NCBI GenBank assembly: GCA_002412705.1
Contig: DHVO01000220.1
Span: forward strand, 1-24,822
Direction: 5' to 3'
From: Bacteroidales bacterium UBA5206
Lineage (GTDB): Bacteria > Bacteroidota > Bacteroidia > Bacteroidales > Tenuifilaceae
Length of the DNA stretch: 24,822 bases
Below the pieces are notes generated by a model. It was not told where the DNA came from, ran no database searches, and saw only the letters and a program-made list of their open reading frames with translations. Below, piece by piece: positions 7,126 to 14,926 of the stretch (the first letter of the stretch is position 1; each line of letters starts with the position of its first letter). A program made the translations under genes and the position numbers.

Positions 7126-8424
7126 TTACACCCTCACCTCAAAGCAGCTACCCTCGCCAAGATTGCTACGTACGTTAATGCTTCCGCCGTGCAGGTGCAC
7201 AATTTGTCGTACTATGCTTAGGCCAATGCCCGAGCCGTTGGGCTTGGTGGTGTAGAATGGCACAAATATCTCCTGTAGCTGCTCGGGTGGGATTCCTGTG
7301 CCATTATCGGTAATGGTAATGGTTGCCCCTTTGGGAGTGCTGGTGTGGTGCAGCGCAATGGTTGGGTTTGTGGTGGTGTTTAGCGCCTCGGCAGCGTTCT
7401 GCACAAGGTTAAGCAGTATTTGCACCATCTGGTTCTCATCGGCGGTAATGGTGCTGTGGCCATGGGCTTGGGTGCTAATGGCAATGCCCTTTTGTTGCAG
7501 CATCTGCTGGGCTAGCATCTCAACCTTGGCAAATAGCTGTGCCACGTTAACTTCACTCTTTTGTGGCATTGGGATGCGCGCAAACTGGCGGTAGTGTTCA
7601 ACAAAGCGCATTAGGCTCTCGCTTTGCTCGCGTATCACTTGTAGCCCTTGGTGTAGGGTGGCGCTTTGCCGTTCGGTTAGGGTGTTCTGCCCGCTGCTAA
7701 CCGTTGTGCTCAGCTTCTGCGATACCGATAGGATAGGGGCAATGCCGTTCATTATCTCGTGGGTGATTACGCGCGTTAGCTTGGACCATGAGTCCACCTC
7801 GCGGGCATCCAGTTCGGGCTTGATATCAACAATGGAGTAGAGCCTTAGCGGACTGTTGGCTATAACCAGCGTGGCTAGCCTAATGGAGAGCACCCGTGGC
7901 GGGTTGTGCGTGGCCAGCGTGGCAAGACCTCCGTTGGCAAGGTTTTGCATTAGGTTGTGCAGCTCGGTGTTGGCACGGCTTATCTGGCTGGTGTGGGTTA
8001 GCACGCTGGCGCCAATTAGCTGCTTGGCGCTGCTGTTGGCCACCACAATAAAGTTGTTGGAATCAACGGCCAGTAACCCCGATACCGAGTGCTCAATCAC
8101 AGCCTTTAGCTTAAGCTCGTTCTCGGCGGCTTCAATCTTTAGGCGCTCAATATTGGATGTTACGCGGTTCATGGCGGCAGATAGCTGCCGTTGGGTGCTG
8201 TTGCTGGTTTCGGCATTGTATCGCGAAAGCGTATCCTCATTCTCCAGCATATGGAAAAAGTGGAGTATTTGCTTGGTGGCCTTGCGGCTATGCCTAAGGG
8301 TAAACCACACCTCGGCAATGAGCAGAAACGAGGTTAGCACAATCAAATCGGGCATAACGCCATGTGCTATCATCAGCGTTAACCCAGCCGTTGTGATTAC
8401 TATGAGGATTAGGAGGAGAAGCAT
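7126..8424 (-). CDS. PAS-containing sensor histidine kinase (NtrY/NtrB-like), second copy
   Basis: This 432-residue kinase has two N-terminal membrane helices (about 3-40), a linker, a PAS-like domain (about 100-205), a dimerisation helix with the phospho-acceptor His222 in RVITHEIMN, and a HATPase domain. The N box is LLNLVQNAAEAL (337-348), G1 DNGTG (373-377) and G2 GSGIGLS (397-403). It has no large periplasmic sensor loop, so the signal is probably membrane-borne or cytosolic. It is the last gene of the operon and lies 102 bp after a related kinase; the gap is filled by 7-bp repeats. Both kinases presumably address the NtrC-type regulator encoded first in the operon. The signal is unknown. 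Confidence 0.9.
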   Translation of the reverse strand: MLLLLILIVITTAGLTLMIAHGVMPDLIVLTSFLLIAEVWFTLRHSRKATKQILHFFHMLENEDTLSRYNAETSNSTQRQLSAAMNRVTSNIERLKIEAAENELKLKAVIEHSVSGLLAVDSNNFIVVANSSAKQLIGASVLTHTSQISRANTELHNLMQNLANGGLATLATHNPPRVLSIRLATLVIANSPLRLYSIVDIKPELDAREVDSWSKLTRVITHEIMNGIAPILSVSQKLSTTVSSGQNTLTERQSATLHQGLQVIREQSESLMRFVEHYRQFARIPMPQKSEVNVAQLFAKVEMLAQQMLQQKGIAISTQAHGHSTITADENQMVQILLNLVQNAAEALNTTTNPTIALHHTSTPKGATITITDNGTGIPPEQLQEIFVPFYTTKPNGSGIGLSIVRQIVHLHGGSINVRSNLGEGSCFEVRV

Positions 8425-8442
8425 TTTTTAGTATTAGTTGCA

Positions 8443-8529
8443 GGTTACTATTAGTTTTTACGGGTTACTGGTTACAGGTTACAAAGTTACTGGTGAGAGG
8501 GGTAACATGTAACATGTTACTTGTAACTA
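8443..8529. repeat. GGTTACn / GTAACnn heptamer cluster between kinase genes
   Basis: GGTTACT (8443-8449), then GGTTACT, GGTTACA and GGTTACA in tandem (8463-8483) and GTTAC (8486-8490), are followed by the opposite orientation: GTAACAT twice (8502-8515), GTTACTT, and GTAACTA (8523-8529), which runs into the stop codon of the upstream kinase gene. GTAACATGTTAC (8509-8520) is a perfect 12-bp palindrome. The two blocks can pair with each other. The repeats almost fill the 102-bp gap. Confidence 0.8.
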
Positions 8530-9867
8530 AGAAAACACTAATTTAAACTCAGTGCATCCATCCTCACTCCGGCAGTTGATGCTGCCGCCATGCAGCTGCA
8601 TGATGCTTTTGGCAATGCTTAGCCCAATGCCCGACCCGTTAGCCTTTGTGGTGAAGAATGGTGTGAATATGTGTTCCATTACTTCGGGGGCAATGCCCGT
8701 TCCGTTATCGGTAACGGTTATGTGGATGGACTCATCGGTTTGGGTGGCGCCAAGGGCTATACGCTTAGGATGGCTGCTACATGGTGCATCCAGCGCATTG
8801 CGAAGCAGCGTTATTAGCAGCTGTTCAACCAAAAGCATATCGGCCGTTAGGCTAAGGCTATTGTTGGTGAGGGTTATGGTTACCTCAGCGTTCTCCTGAG
8901 TGATGTTGCTCTCCAGCGCCGTTTTAACCCTCTCAAAAACGCCCTTTACGCCGAATGTGCTAAGGTCGGGCTGCTTGGGAAGCGTAAGGTTCTTAAAGTT
9001 TTCAATGTAGCGGTTTAGGCTTTGGCTGCGGGTGCTTATGGCCTCAAGCGCTTCGGTTAGGTCGGTTATTTGGTTGGTGGGGATGGCTGTTGATGCGGCT
9101 GTGGCGCTGCTTGCCACCTCGGTCCACTCCTCGGTGAGGCTGGCCGATAGCATGGTGATGGGCTTAATGGAGTTCACCATCTCGTGGGTTAGCACGCGGA
9201 TTAGCTTGTTCCAGGTATCAATCTCGGTTTGCGATAGCTCCTGCTCAATATCGGCTAGGCTAATTAGCGTGTGGCTTACCCCGCCAATGGTTAGCCCCGT
9301 TTTACGCACCGATAGCTTGCGCTGCATCCCGTTGATGGTTGCGGCAACCACCCGCCGCGAGCCTATGGGAAGAGCCGCTAGCTCCGCACCAAGGTTGTTG
9401 GGTAGTTCGGTTAGCTTTTTTACCGATAGTTTGCCCAGTAGCCGCAGCGCCTCGCGGTTGGCGTAATCAACCATATCGCTTTGCGAAATAAGCAGGATGC
9501 CGGCCATCGCCTGTTCCAGCGCAATCTCACGTAGCTGGCGCTCCTCCTCCTTCTCGCGCCTCACCAGGCGGAACTCGTGCATTAGCTGGTTCATCTTTTG
9601 GTAAAAGGGGAAGGCCTTCTCTACTGTATCGTCAAAGCGTAGCGACATATCCTGATAGCGCATGGCGCTAAAGAAGCGGTTAATATCGGTGGTGAAGCGG
9701 TGGATGTATCGTGTTAGCAGTGCCACCTGTGCAACCCATGCAAAGGCAATGGTGGCAATGGTAACGGGCATGTAATCTGTTTGCCACACAATAACCAGCA
9801 GCAGCGATGTAAGGGCAATGAGTACCGAGCGTATTGCCACCCACAGGGTTATGCGTTTATAGCCCAT
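8527..9867 (-). CDS. PAS-containing sensor histidine kinase (NtrY/NtrB-like), first copy
   Basis: This 446-residue kinase shares its layout with the one at 7126-8424: two membrane helices (about 8-52), a linker with a charged helix (about 95-120), a PAS-like domain (about 115-215), a DHp helix with His228 in RVLTHEMVN, and a HATPase domain with the N box LLITLLRNALDAP, DNGTG and GSGIGLS. Its start overlaps the end of the NtrC-type regulator gene by 11 bp, a sign of translational coupling and of a true kinase-regulator pair. It probably phosphorylates Asp56 of that regulator. The two kinases look like an old tandem duplication, since membrane, PAS and kinase parts line up but many residues differ. 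Confidence 0.92.
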   Translation of the reverse strand: MGYKRITLWVAIRSVLIALTSLLLVIVWQTDYMPVTIATIAFAWVAQVALLTRYIHRFTTDINRFFSAMRYQDMSLRFDDTVEKAFPFYQKMNQLMHEFRLVRREKEEERQLREIALEQAMAGILLISQSDMVDYANREALRLLGKLSVKKLTELPNNLGAELAALPIGSRRVVAATINGMQRKLSVRKTGLTIGGVSHTLISLADIEQELSQTEIDTWNKLIRVLTHEMVNSIKPITMLSASLTEEWTEVASSATAASTAIPTNQITDLTEALEAISTRSQSLNRYIENFKNLTLPKQPDLSTFGVKGVFERVKTALESNITQENAEVTITLTNNSLSLTADMLLVEQLLITLLRNALDAPCSSHPKRIALGATQTDESIHITVTDNGTGIAPEVMEHIFTPFFTTKANGSGIGLSIAKSIMQLHGGSINCRSEDGCTEFKLVFS

Positions 9868-11221
9868 AGCGCTTAATTTTTTGGTAAAGGGTGGTGCGGT
9901 TAATGCCCAGTTGGCGCGCGGCCTCGCTCATGTTTCCCTTGCACTTTTCAATGGCGTTGGCCACTAGCTGCCGCTCGTTCTCCTCAAGGTTAAGGGTTGT
10001 GGCTGTTGGCTGCGTACTGGTTGGATGTAGCGATATGTCCGATTGTGTTATGCTGCTGCCATCGCAAAGGATAACGGCCTTTTCAACCACGTGTTGCAGT
10101 TCGCGGATGTTGCCCGGCCAGCTGAATGCCATTAGCTTCTCCATGCCGCTCTGCGCAAATGTTAGCCCCGCCTTTTGGTATTTCTGCGCAAAGCGATTTA
10201 AGAAATGAGTGGCAAGGGCGGGAATATCGTCGCGCCTGTCGCGCAGCGGTGGAATCTCAATTTGTATGGTGTTGAGGCGGTAGAGTAGGTCGCGGCGAAA
10301 GCGGCCATCGTCAACCATTTGGTAAAGCGGCATGTTGGTTGCCGAAACGATGCGCACATCGGTTGGGCGCGGCTTAACGGAGCCAAGGCGGGTAACCTCG
10401 CCGTTTTGCACTGCGGCCAGCAGCTTGGATTGCTGCGTAAGGGGCATGTTGCCCAGCTCATCAAGGAATAGCGTTCCGCCCGAGGCCACCTCCATGCGCC
10501 CCATCTTATCGTCCTTGGCATCGGTAAAGGCGCCCTTGGTGTAGCCAAACATCTCGCTCTCGAAAAGGGTATCGGGCAGCGCGCCCAAATCAACCGAAAC
10601 AAAGAGCCCCTTTGCGCGTAGCGATAGCCGGTGTATCTCCTGTGCAAGCACCTCTTTGCCCGTGCCGTTCTCGCCCAGTAGCAGCACGCTGGCATCGGTG
10701 GGGGCTACCTTGGCAATGGTACTTAGCACGCTCCGCATGGCTGCCGATTGCCCAATCACCATCCCCGATACCGATTGCTCCACCTGTAGCTGCTGGGTTT
10801 GCTGCTTAACGCGGCTAAGCTCCTGCTTGGTTTGGCGCTGCCGGTAGGCTGCAAGTACGGTTTGTAGAATCTTCTCCTCGTCCCAGGTTTTGGATACAAA
10901 GTCGGTGGCGCCCTCCTTCATGGCTCGTATGGCAAGGTCGATATCGGCGTAGGCAGTAATGAGAACCACGGTGGCATCGGCATCGTGCTCAAGCACGCGG
11001 TTTAGCCAGTAGAAACCCTCGTTGCCAGAGTTTATTCCGGCCGAGAAGTTCATATCTAGTAGTATTATATCAAACCATTCCTGCTGTATGGTGCTAATCA
11101 ACAGGTTAGGGTTACTAACCGTTTTAATATCTGTAAACCATTTGGCGAAGTAGCGCTTAAAGGCAAGTAGCAGCTCCTTATTATCATCAACAATAAGTAT
11201 TTTCCCCTCTTTTCTAATCAC
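9857..11221 (-). CDS. NtrC-family sigma-54-dependent response regulator
   Basis: This 454-residue protein has a receiver domain (1-125) with Asp12/Asp13, phospho-acceptor Asp56, Thr89 and Lys111. An AAA+ sigma-54 activation domain (about 150-380) follows, with Walker A GENGTGKE (183-190), the sigma-54 contact loop GAFTDA (230-235) and Walker B FLDEL (252-256). A Fis-type helix-turn-helix forms the end (SEAARQLGINRTTLYQKIKR, about 432-451). It is thus a full activator able to open sigma-54 promoters by ATP hydrolysis. It starts the three-gene operon with the two kinases. The divergent permease gene at 11450 is the obvious candidate target, with a -24-like TGGCAC element before it. Confidence 0.96.
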   Translation of the reverse strand: MIRKEGKILIVDDNKELLLAFKRYFAKWFTDIKTVSNPNLLISTIQQEWFDIILLDMNFSAGINSGNEGFYWLNRVLEHDADATVVLITAYADIDLAIRAMKEGATDFVSKTWDEEKILQTVLAAYRQRQTKQELSRVKQQTQQLQVEQSVSGMVIGQSAAMRSVLSTIAKVAPTDASVLLLGENGTGKEVLAQEIHRLSLRAKGLFVSVDLGALPDTLFESEMFGYTKGAFTDAKDDKMGRMEVASGGTLFLDELGNMPLTQQSKLLAAVQNGEVTRLGSVKPRPTDVRIVSATNMPLYQMVDDGRFRRDLLYRLNTIQIEIPPLRDRRDDIPALATHFLNRFAQKYQKAGLTFAQSGMEKLMAFSWPGNIRELQHVVEKAVILCDGSSITQSDISLHPTSTQPTATTLNLEENERQLVANAIEKCKGNMSEAARQLGINRTTLYQKIKRYGL

Positions 11222-11269
11222 GGCTTTTGTATTTTTGGTGAAAATAATGAAACCCTGATGATAAAATAG

Positions 11270-11310
11270 ACACCCCTGTTGTAAAAAGCAACAGGTATTT
11301 TAGCGGGTGT
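11270..11310. promoter_or_regulatory. nested inverted repeats before the NtrC-type regulator
   Basis: CCTGTTG (11275-11281) and CAACAGG (11289-11295) form a perfect 7-bp inverted repeat with a 7-base A-rich loop, flanked by ACACCC (11270-11275) and GGGTGT (11305-11310). It lies about 50-90 bp before the regulator start and 140-180 bp before the divergent permease. That fits an upstream activator (enhancer) site for the NtrC-type protein or an autoregulatory operator. No proof of binding. Confidence 0.4.
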
Positions 11311-11345
11311 TTCGTAAATGTCACAATGATAATGATTTGTAGTTT

Positions 11346-11360
11346 TGGCACGGGGCGTGA
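11346..11360 (+). promoter_or_regulatory. candidate sigma-54 promoter of the permease (poor -12)
   Basis: TGGCACG (11346-11352) matches the -24 element of sigma-54 promoters exactly. At the right spacing the -12 element reads GTGA instead of TTGC, so the invariant GC is GA. The divergent sigma-54 regulator makes it plausible, but the missing C is a real weakness. Confidence 0.35.
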
Positions 11361-11375
11361 GTATAGGACAGTGTT

Positions 11376-11447
11376 AGTGTTTAGTGTTTGGTTTTTAGAT
11401 TTTAGTCTAATCCTTTAACCTCTAACTTTTAACCTTTAACCTTTAAC
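11376..11447. repeat. period-7 tandem repeat running up to the permease start codon
   Basis: AGTGTTT occurs twice (11376-11389; a truncated AGTGTT precedes), followed by T-rich heptads GGTTTTT and AGATTTT. Five tandem 7-mers then follow: CTTTAAC, CTCTAAC, TTTTAAC, CTTTAAC, CTTTAAC (11413-11447). The array stops two bases before ATG at 11450 and leaves no room for a Shine-Dalgarno motif. A change of repeat number would alter promoter-to-start spacing without touching the protein. Confidence 0.75.
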
Positions 11448-11449
11448 TC

Positions 11450-13852
11450 ATGCTCTCCAACTATTTTAAAATAGGTTTTCGTAACCTGGTAAAAAGAAAA
11501 GTTTACAGTGGGATATCAATTCTGGGCTTATCCATAAGTTTGGCTGTAACCTTTGTGTCCACGGCCTATATCCTTTTTGAGAGCCGTTACAATAGGGATA
11601 TTGCCGATAATGAGCGGATTTACTGCCTTATGGCTCAGAATAAAACCTTTGATAAGGTGCAGCAGCGTGTGCCATACGTTTTTGGAGGACATATTGCAAC
11701 GGATATAGCAGGAGTAGAAAGCTTAACATCGGTTTTTTCCTTTGGTAATGGTTTGGTTAAACAAGGGCAAGAGATAGTTGAGGTTTCCAATGTTTATGCA
11801 GCCGATAAAAGCGTGTTTGCAACCTTTGGCCTTGATTTGGCTGCCTCAAATGGCAACGAGCCCATAGCGCGTCCAAACACCATAGCCGTTAGCAAGAGTG
11901 CTGCTGAACGCCTTTTTGGATCTAGTGATCCAATTAATCGGGATGTTGTGTTTGTGATATCAGGAAAGGAGCACCACTTTACTGTTGATGCTGTTTTTAA
12001 GGATTTACCACAGAACACAACCGTTAAGTTTGATTACCTAGTAAATATTCAGGGTGCTAAGATTTTCTTTACTCAGTATTGGATTAGTACATCAGAGGGT
12101 GACCCTGTTCTGGATAAAATACTTCATGCATACGATTTTGCTTTTAGTAACATATACGTTAAGCTATCGGCAAATGCAGGTCTTGAGCAAGTGAGCGACG
12201 GTTTAGCCAATTTGGAGAAAAAGGTGTTTGACCCTTCTGCCGATGGTGGTTCCAGAGGTGAACTAGATCTATTTCTTGAGCCTTTCTCATCCATATACTG
12301 GTTCGATTCTGCTAGTTTGGAGGCAGGTAGCGCATCGGGGAACCGCTCTTTGCTTTACGTGCTATCATTTATTACCATTTTTATTCTGATTATTGGCGTA
12401 ACCAGCTATGTTATGCTTACTACAGCCTTGTCGAGCCTAAGGTTTAAGGAGATTGGTGTTCGCAAGGTTTTGGGCTCTGGTAAGGGGCAGCTAATGCTAC
12501 AAACCATTGCCGAGTCAATGCTTACATGCCTATTCGCTTTGGTGGTAACCTTTATTCTGGTTGAGTTTGCTCGTCCGTTTGTAAATGGCTTTGTGGGCAA
12601 AGAGATTATTGGTCACTACTGGTCTAACTACCGCCTAATATCAATATTTATCTCTATTACGCTGAGCGTTGGGGGGCTATCGGGTCTTTACACCGCCTTT
12701 GGAATAATGCGTTTTAACCCTATTGAGGCCATAAAGGGCGGTGTTTCTAGAATTAAGGGTAAGAGCGGATTTCGCTCTGCAATTCTTGCCGGACAGGTTG
12801 CTGTGTTTATTGCGCTTATTACATCAACCTTTGTTTTTCGCGATCAGGTGGGGTATGCAACAAAGCTTGGATTAAAGGACATGGGTGATAGCATAATTGT
12901 TGTTCCTCTTAACGAGGCTGCATTGCAGAAGGAGTATCCTATACTTAAGGAGCGCATTGCCACAAAGGCATGGGTAAACAAGGTGTCGGGTGGAATGTTT
13001 ATCCCTCCAGCAAACCTTTCGTTAACCCTTAGCATAAATGATGACGATGGAAGTTCAGTTGCCTTCTCGGGACTTTTTGTTGATGCTGGACTGATGGAAC
13101 TACTCAATTTTAAACTGCTGGAGGGTAGGTATATAAAAGGAGATGGCGATCAGGAGGTGATTATTACCAAGTCGGCAATAGAAAGGCTTAAAATTGTTAA
13201 TCCTATTGGGCACGAAACAGGCTTTGGGCATATTGTTGGTATTGTTGACGATTTTCATGTTGGGCCAGTTAGATACAAAATGGAGCCCACGCTAATTGTT
13301 AGGCAGTCAGAAATGGTTAGGAGCATGGCAATTAAGGCAAATCGTGTGGTTACAAAATCCGATTTACGCGAGGTGGAGAATCTAATTGAGGGCGCTGTTA
13401 CAGGAACCGACGTTACTCCAATAACTTTTAAGGATCATGTTAATAACCTTTATGTTGATGAGCAACGATTGGTTAAGGCGCTTGGCGTACTGGCTGTTGT
13501 GTCCATTGTGCTTGCCACCATGGGCCTGTTTGGGCTATCGCTGTTTACGTTGGAGCAACGCTCAAAGGAGATTGGCATACGTAAAATATCGGGGGCATCA
13601 ACCGCCACCATCCTAGCAATGCTTTCGCGCGGATACACATGGTTAACTCTTGTTGCGCTTGCCATTGCTGCACCTCCAACGTGGTTCCTGCTTAACAAGT
13701 GGTTGCAAAGCTTTGCCTCGCATACGGCAATAAACCCGCTTTACTTTGTGCTATCGGCGCTTTTTGCGCTGGCTATGGTACTGGGGAGCGTGGCCTACCA
13801 AGCGGTGCGGGTAGCGTATCGTAATCCAGTGGAGAGTCTAAAGGATGAGTAG
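11450..13852 (+). CDS. FtsX/MacB-type ABC transporter permease
   Basis: This 800-residue permease has two FtsX modules. The first membrane helix (about 20-42) is followed by a periplasmic MacB-type domain (about 45-295), helices at about 301-325, 355-375 and 396-418, then a second half with a helix at about 443-463, a second periplasmic domain (about 465-680) and three C-terminal helices. The FtsX signature KEIGVRKVLGS (333-343) recurs near the end as KEIGIRKISGAS, a diagnostic internal duplication. Members use a separate LolD/MacB-type ATPase to drive efflux or envelope lipoprotein/lipid work; no such ATPase gene is in the window. It is divergent from the sigma-54 regulator operon and ends in a strong terminator, so it is a single-gene unit, probably under that regulator. 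Confidence 0.92.
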   Translation: MLSNYFKIGFRNLVKRKVYSGISILGLSISLAVTFVSTAYILFESRYNRDIADNERIYCLMAQNKTFDKVQQRVPYVFGGHIATDIAGVESLTSVFSFGNGLVKQGQEIVEVSNVYAADKSVFATFGLDLAASNGNEPIARPNTIAVSKSAAERLFGSSDPINRDVVFVISGKEHHFTVDAVFKDLPQNTTVKFDYLVNIQGAKIFFTQYWISTSEGDPVLDKILHAYDFAFSNIYVKLSANAGLEQVSDGLANLEKKVFDPSADGGSRGELDLFLEPFSSIYWFDSASLEAGSASGNRSLLYVLSFITIFILIIGVTSYVMLTTALSSLRFKEIGVRKVLGSGKGQLMLQTIAESMLTCLFALVVTFILVEFARPFVNGFVGKEIIGHYWSNYRLISIFISITLSVGGLSGLYTAFGIMRFNPIEAIKGGVSRIKGKSGFRSAILAGQVAVFIALITSTFVFRDQVGYATKLGLKDMGDSIIVVPLNEAALQKEYPILKERIATKAWVNKVSGGMFIPPANLSLTLSINDDDGSSVAFSGLFVDAGLMELLNFKLLEGRYIKGDGDQEVIITKSAIERLKIVNPIGHETGFGHIVGIVDDFHVGPVRYKMEPTLIVRQSEMVRSMAIKANRVVTKSDLREVENLIEGAVTGTDVTPITFKDHVNNLYVDEQRLVKALGVLAVVSIVLATMGLFGLSLFTLEQRSKEIGIRKISGASTATILAMLSRGYTWLTLVALAIAAPPTWFLLNKWLQSFASHTAINPLYFVLSALFALAMVLGSVAYQAVRVAYRNPVESLKDE

Positions 13853-13878
13853 ATAATTGGATATTAGTGGGTTGTTTT

Positions 13879-13923
13879 TAGCCGATTTACCTGTTGTACA
13901 AACAGGGTAATCGGCTATTTTTT
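13879..13923 (+). terminator. intrinsic terminator after the permease gene
   Basis: Arms at 13879-13895 and 13901-13917 (TAGCCGATT pairing with AATCGGCTA, plus CCTGTT with AACAGG; 15 of 17 positions pair) enclose a 5-base loop and are followed directly by TTTTTT (13918-13923). It lies 27 bp after the permease stop. This is a classical rho-independent terminator. Confidence 0.9.
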
Positions 13924-13952
13924 GGGAGATACAGTTATTGATGCTATGTTTG
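13921..13952 (+). promoter_or_regulatory. Bacteroidota-type promoter of the aldo/keto reductase gene
   Basis: TTTG (13921-13924) is followed after 20 bases by TATGTTTG (13945-13952), a full match to the -33 TTTG / -7 TAnnTTTG pattern of the primary Bacteroidota sigma factor. Transcription would start near 13959, giving a leader of about 55 bases to the ATG at 14015. The -33 box overlaps the T-run of the preceding terminator. Confidence 0.6.
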
Positions 13953-14014
13953 CTTAATTAGAAATGGTGTTGCATTGATTGTTAAGTTGTGACTCAAAGT
14001 AAACTGTAGTAGTT

Positions 14015-14917
14015 ATGGATCGTATAGCACTGGCAAGCAATTTAAGCATATCGAGAGTAGTGCATGGCCATTGGCGTTTGTCCGATTGGAACTTGTCCCC
14101 ACAGCAGCTTCTATCGCTGGTGCAAGGGGCAATGGAACTTGGTGTTACCACCTTTGACCATGCCGATATTTACGGAGGCTACACCTGCGAGCAACTGTTT
14201 GGGAATGCGCTTGCGCTTAAGCCCGAGTTACGTTCGCACATGCAAATTGTTACCAAGTGTGGCATTAAGCTCATGTCGGCTAAGTACCCGGAACGTACCG
14301 TAAAGCACTACGACTATAGCTACGCTCATATTGTTGAGTCGGTTAACGCGTCGTTAAAGAACTTTGGAACCAGCTATATCGATTTGCTACTGCTGCATCG
14401 CCCAGCACCCTTTTTCGATCCCGAGGAGGTTGCAAAAGCGTTTAGCGAGCTTCAGCAAAGCGGTAAGGTGTTGCAGTTTGGTGTTTCCAACTTTACGCCA
14501 TCGCAGTACCAAATGCTTAGCACTTACCTCGATGTTCCGTTGGTTACCAATCAGGTTGAGATATCGCCCTACTGCTTAGATCATTTTAAAAACGGTAATA
14601 TCGATAGCTTCTTGGCCAACCGCATTCGCCCCATGGCGTGGTCGCCGTTGGCTGGTGGGCGATTGCTAAATCCCTCCGATAGTAAGGGGGAGCGATTGTA
14701 TGCCGTACTAGCTCAGATTGCCGCAGAACTGGGCGTTAGCAGCATTGATGCTGTTGCTTATGCGTGGCTGCTAATGCATCCTGTGGGTATCGTACCTATT
14801 GTTGGAACGCGCAGCCTTGAGCGCATTGCTACAGCCGTTAGTGCGCTTGAGTTAAATCTGTCGCTTGAGCAGTGGTACCGCATCTATGTGGCCTCAGAGG
14901 GTGTTAATGTGCCGTAG
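14015..14917 (+). CDS. aldo/keto reductase, YdhF-like
   Basis: This 300-residue NADPH-type oxidoreductase has the AKR catalytic tetrad: Asp48 and Tyr53 in FDHADIYG, Lys81 in TKCG and His128 in LLLLHRP. The barrel continues with FGVSNFTP, NQVEISPY and WSPLAGGR, and ends with PIVGTRSLERI, a cofactor-phosphate loop. The length and the HxDxY-like start match the YdhF group of bacterial AKRs, cytosolic enzymes reducing carbonyls of uncertain natural substrate. The start codon is the first ATG after a good promoter, and the gene faces the LytR-type gene with only 9 bp between stops. It appears to be monocistronic. Confidence 0.92.
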   Translation: MDRIALASNLSISRVVHGHWRLSDWNLSPQQLLSLVQGAMELGVTTFDHADIYGGYTCEQLFGNALALKPELRSHMQIVTKCGIKLMSAKYPERTVKHYDYSYAHIVESVNASLKNFGTSYIDLLLLHRPAPFFDPEEVAKAFSELQQSGKVLQFGVSNFTPSQYQMLSTYLDVPLVTNQVEISPYCLDHFKNGNIDSFLANRIRPMAWSPLAGGRLLNPSDSKGERLYAVLAQIAAELGVSSIDAVAYAWLLMHPVGIVPIVGTRSLERIATAVSALELNLSLEQWYRIYVASEGVNVP

Positions 14918-14926
14918 GGGAGAGGT

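Noticed and set aside
7856..8431. 191-codon plus-strand open frame
   Set aside because: It is antisense to the sensor kinase at 7126-8424, which has all kinase motifs; this frame has none.
8443..8529. GTTAC repeats as a small CRISPR array
   Set aside because: Units are 7 bp with almost no spacers and switch orientation; there are no cas genes.
10198..10695. 165-codon minus-strand open frame rich in Arg, Cys and Trp
   Set aside because: It lies wholly inside the AAA+ domain of the NtrC-type regulator in another frame, and its composition is that of an out-of-frame translation.
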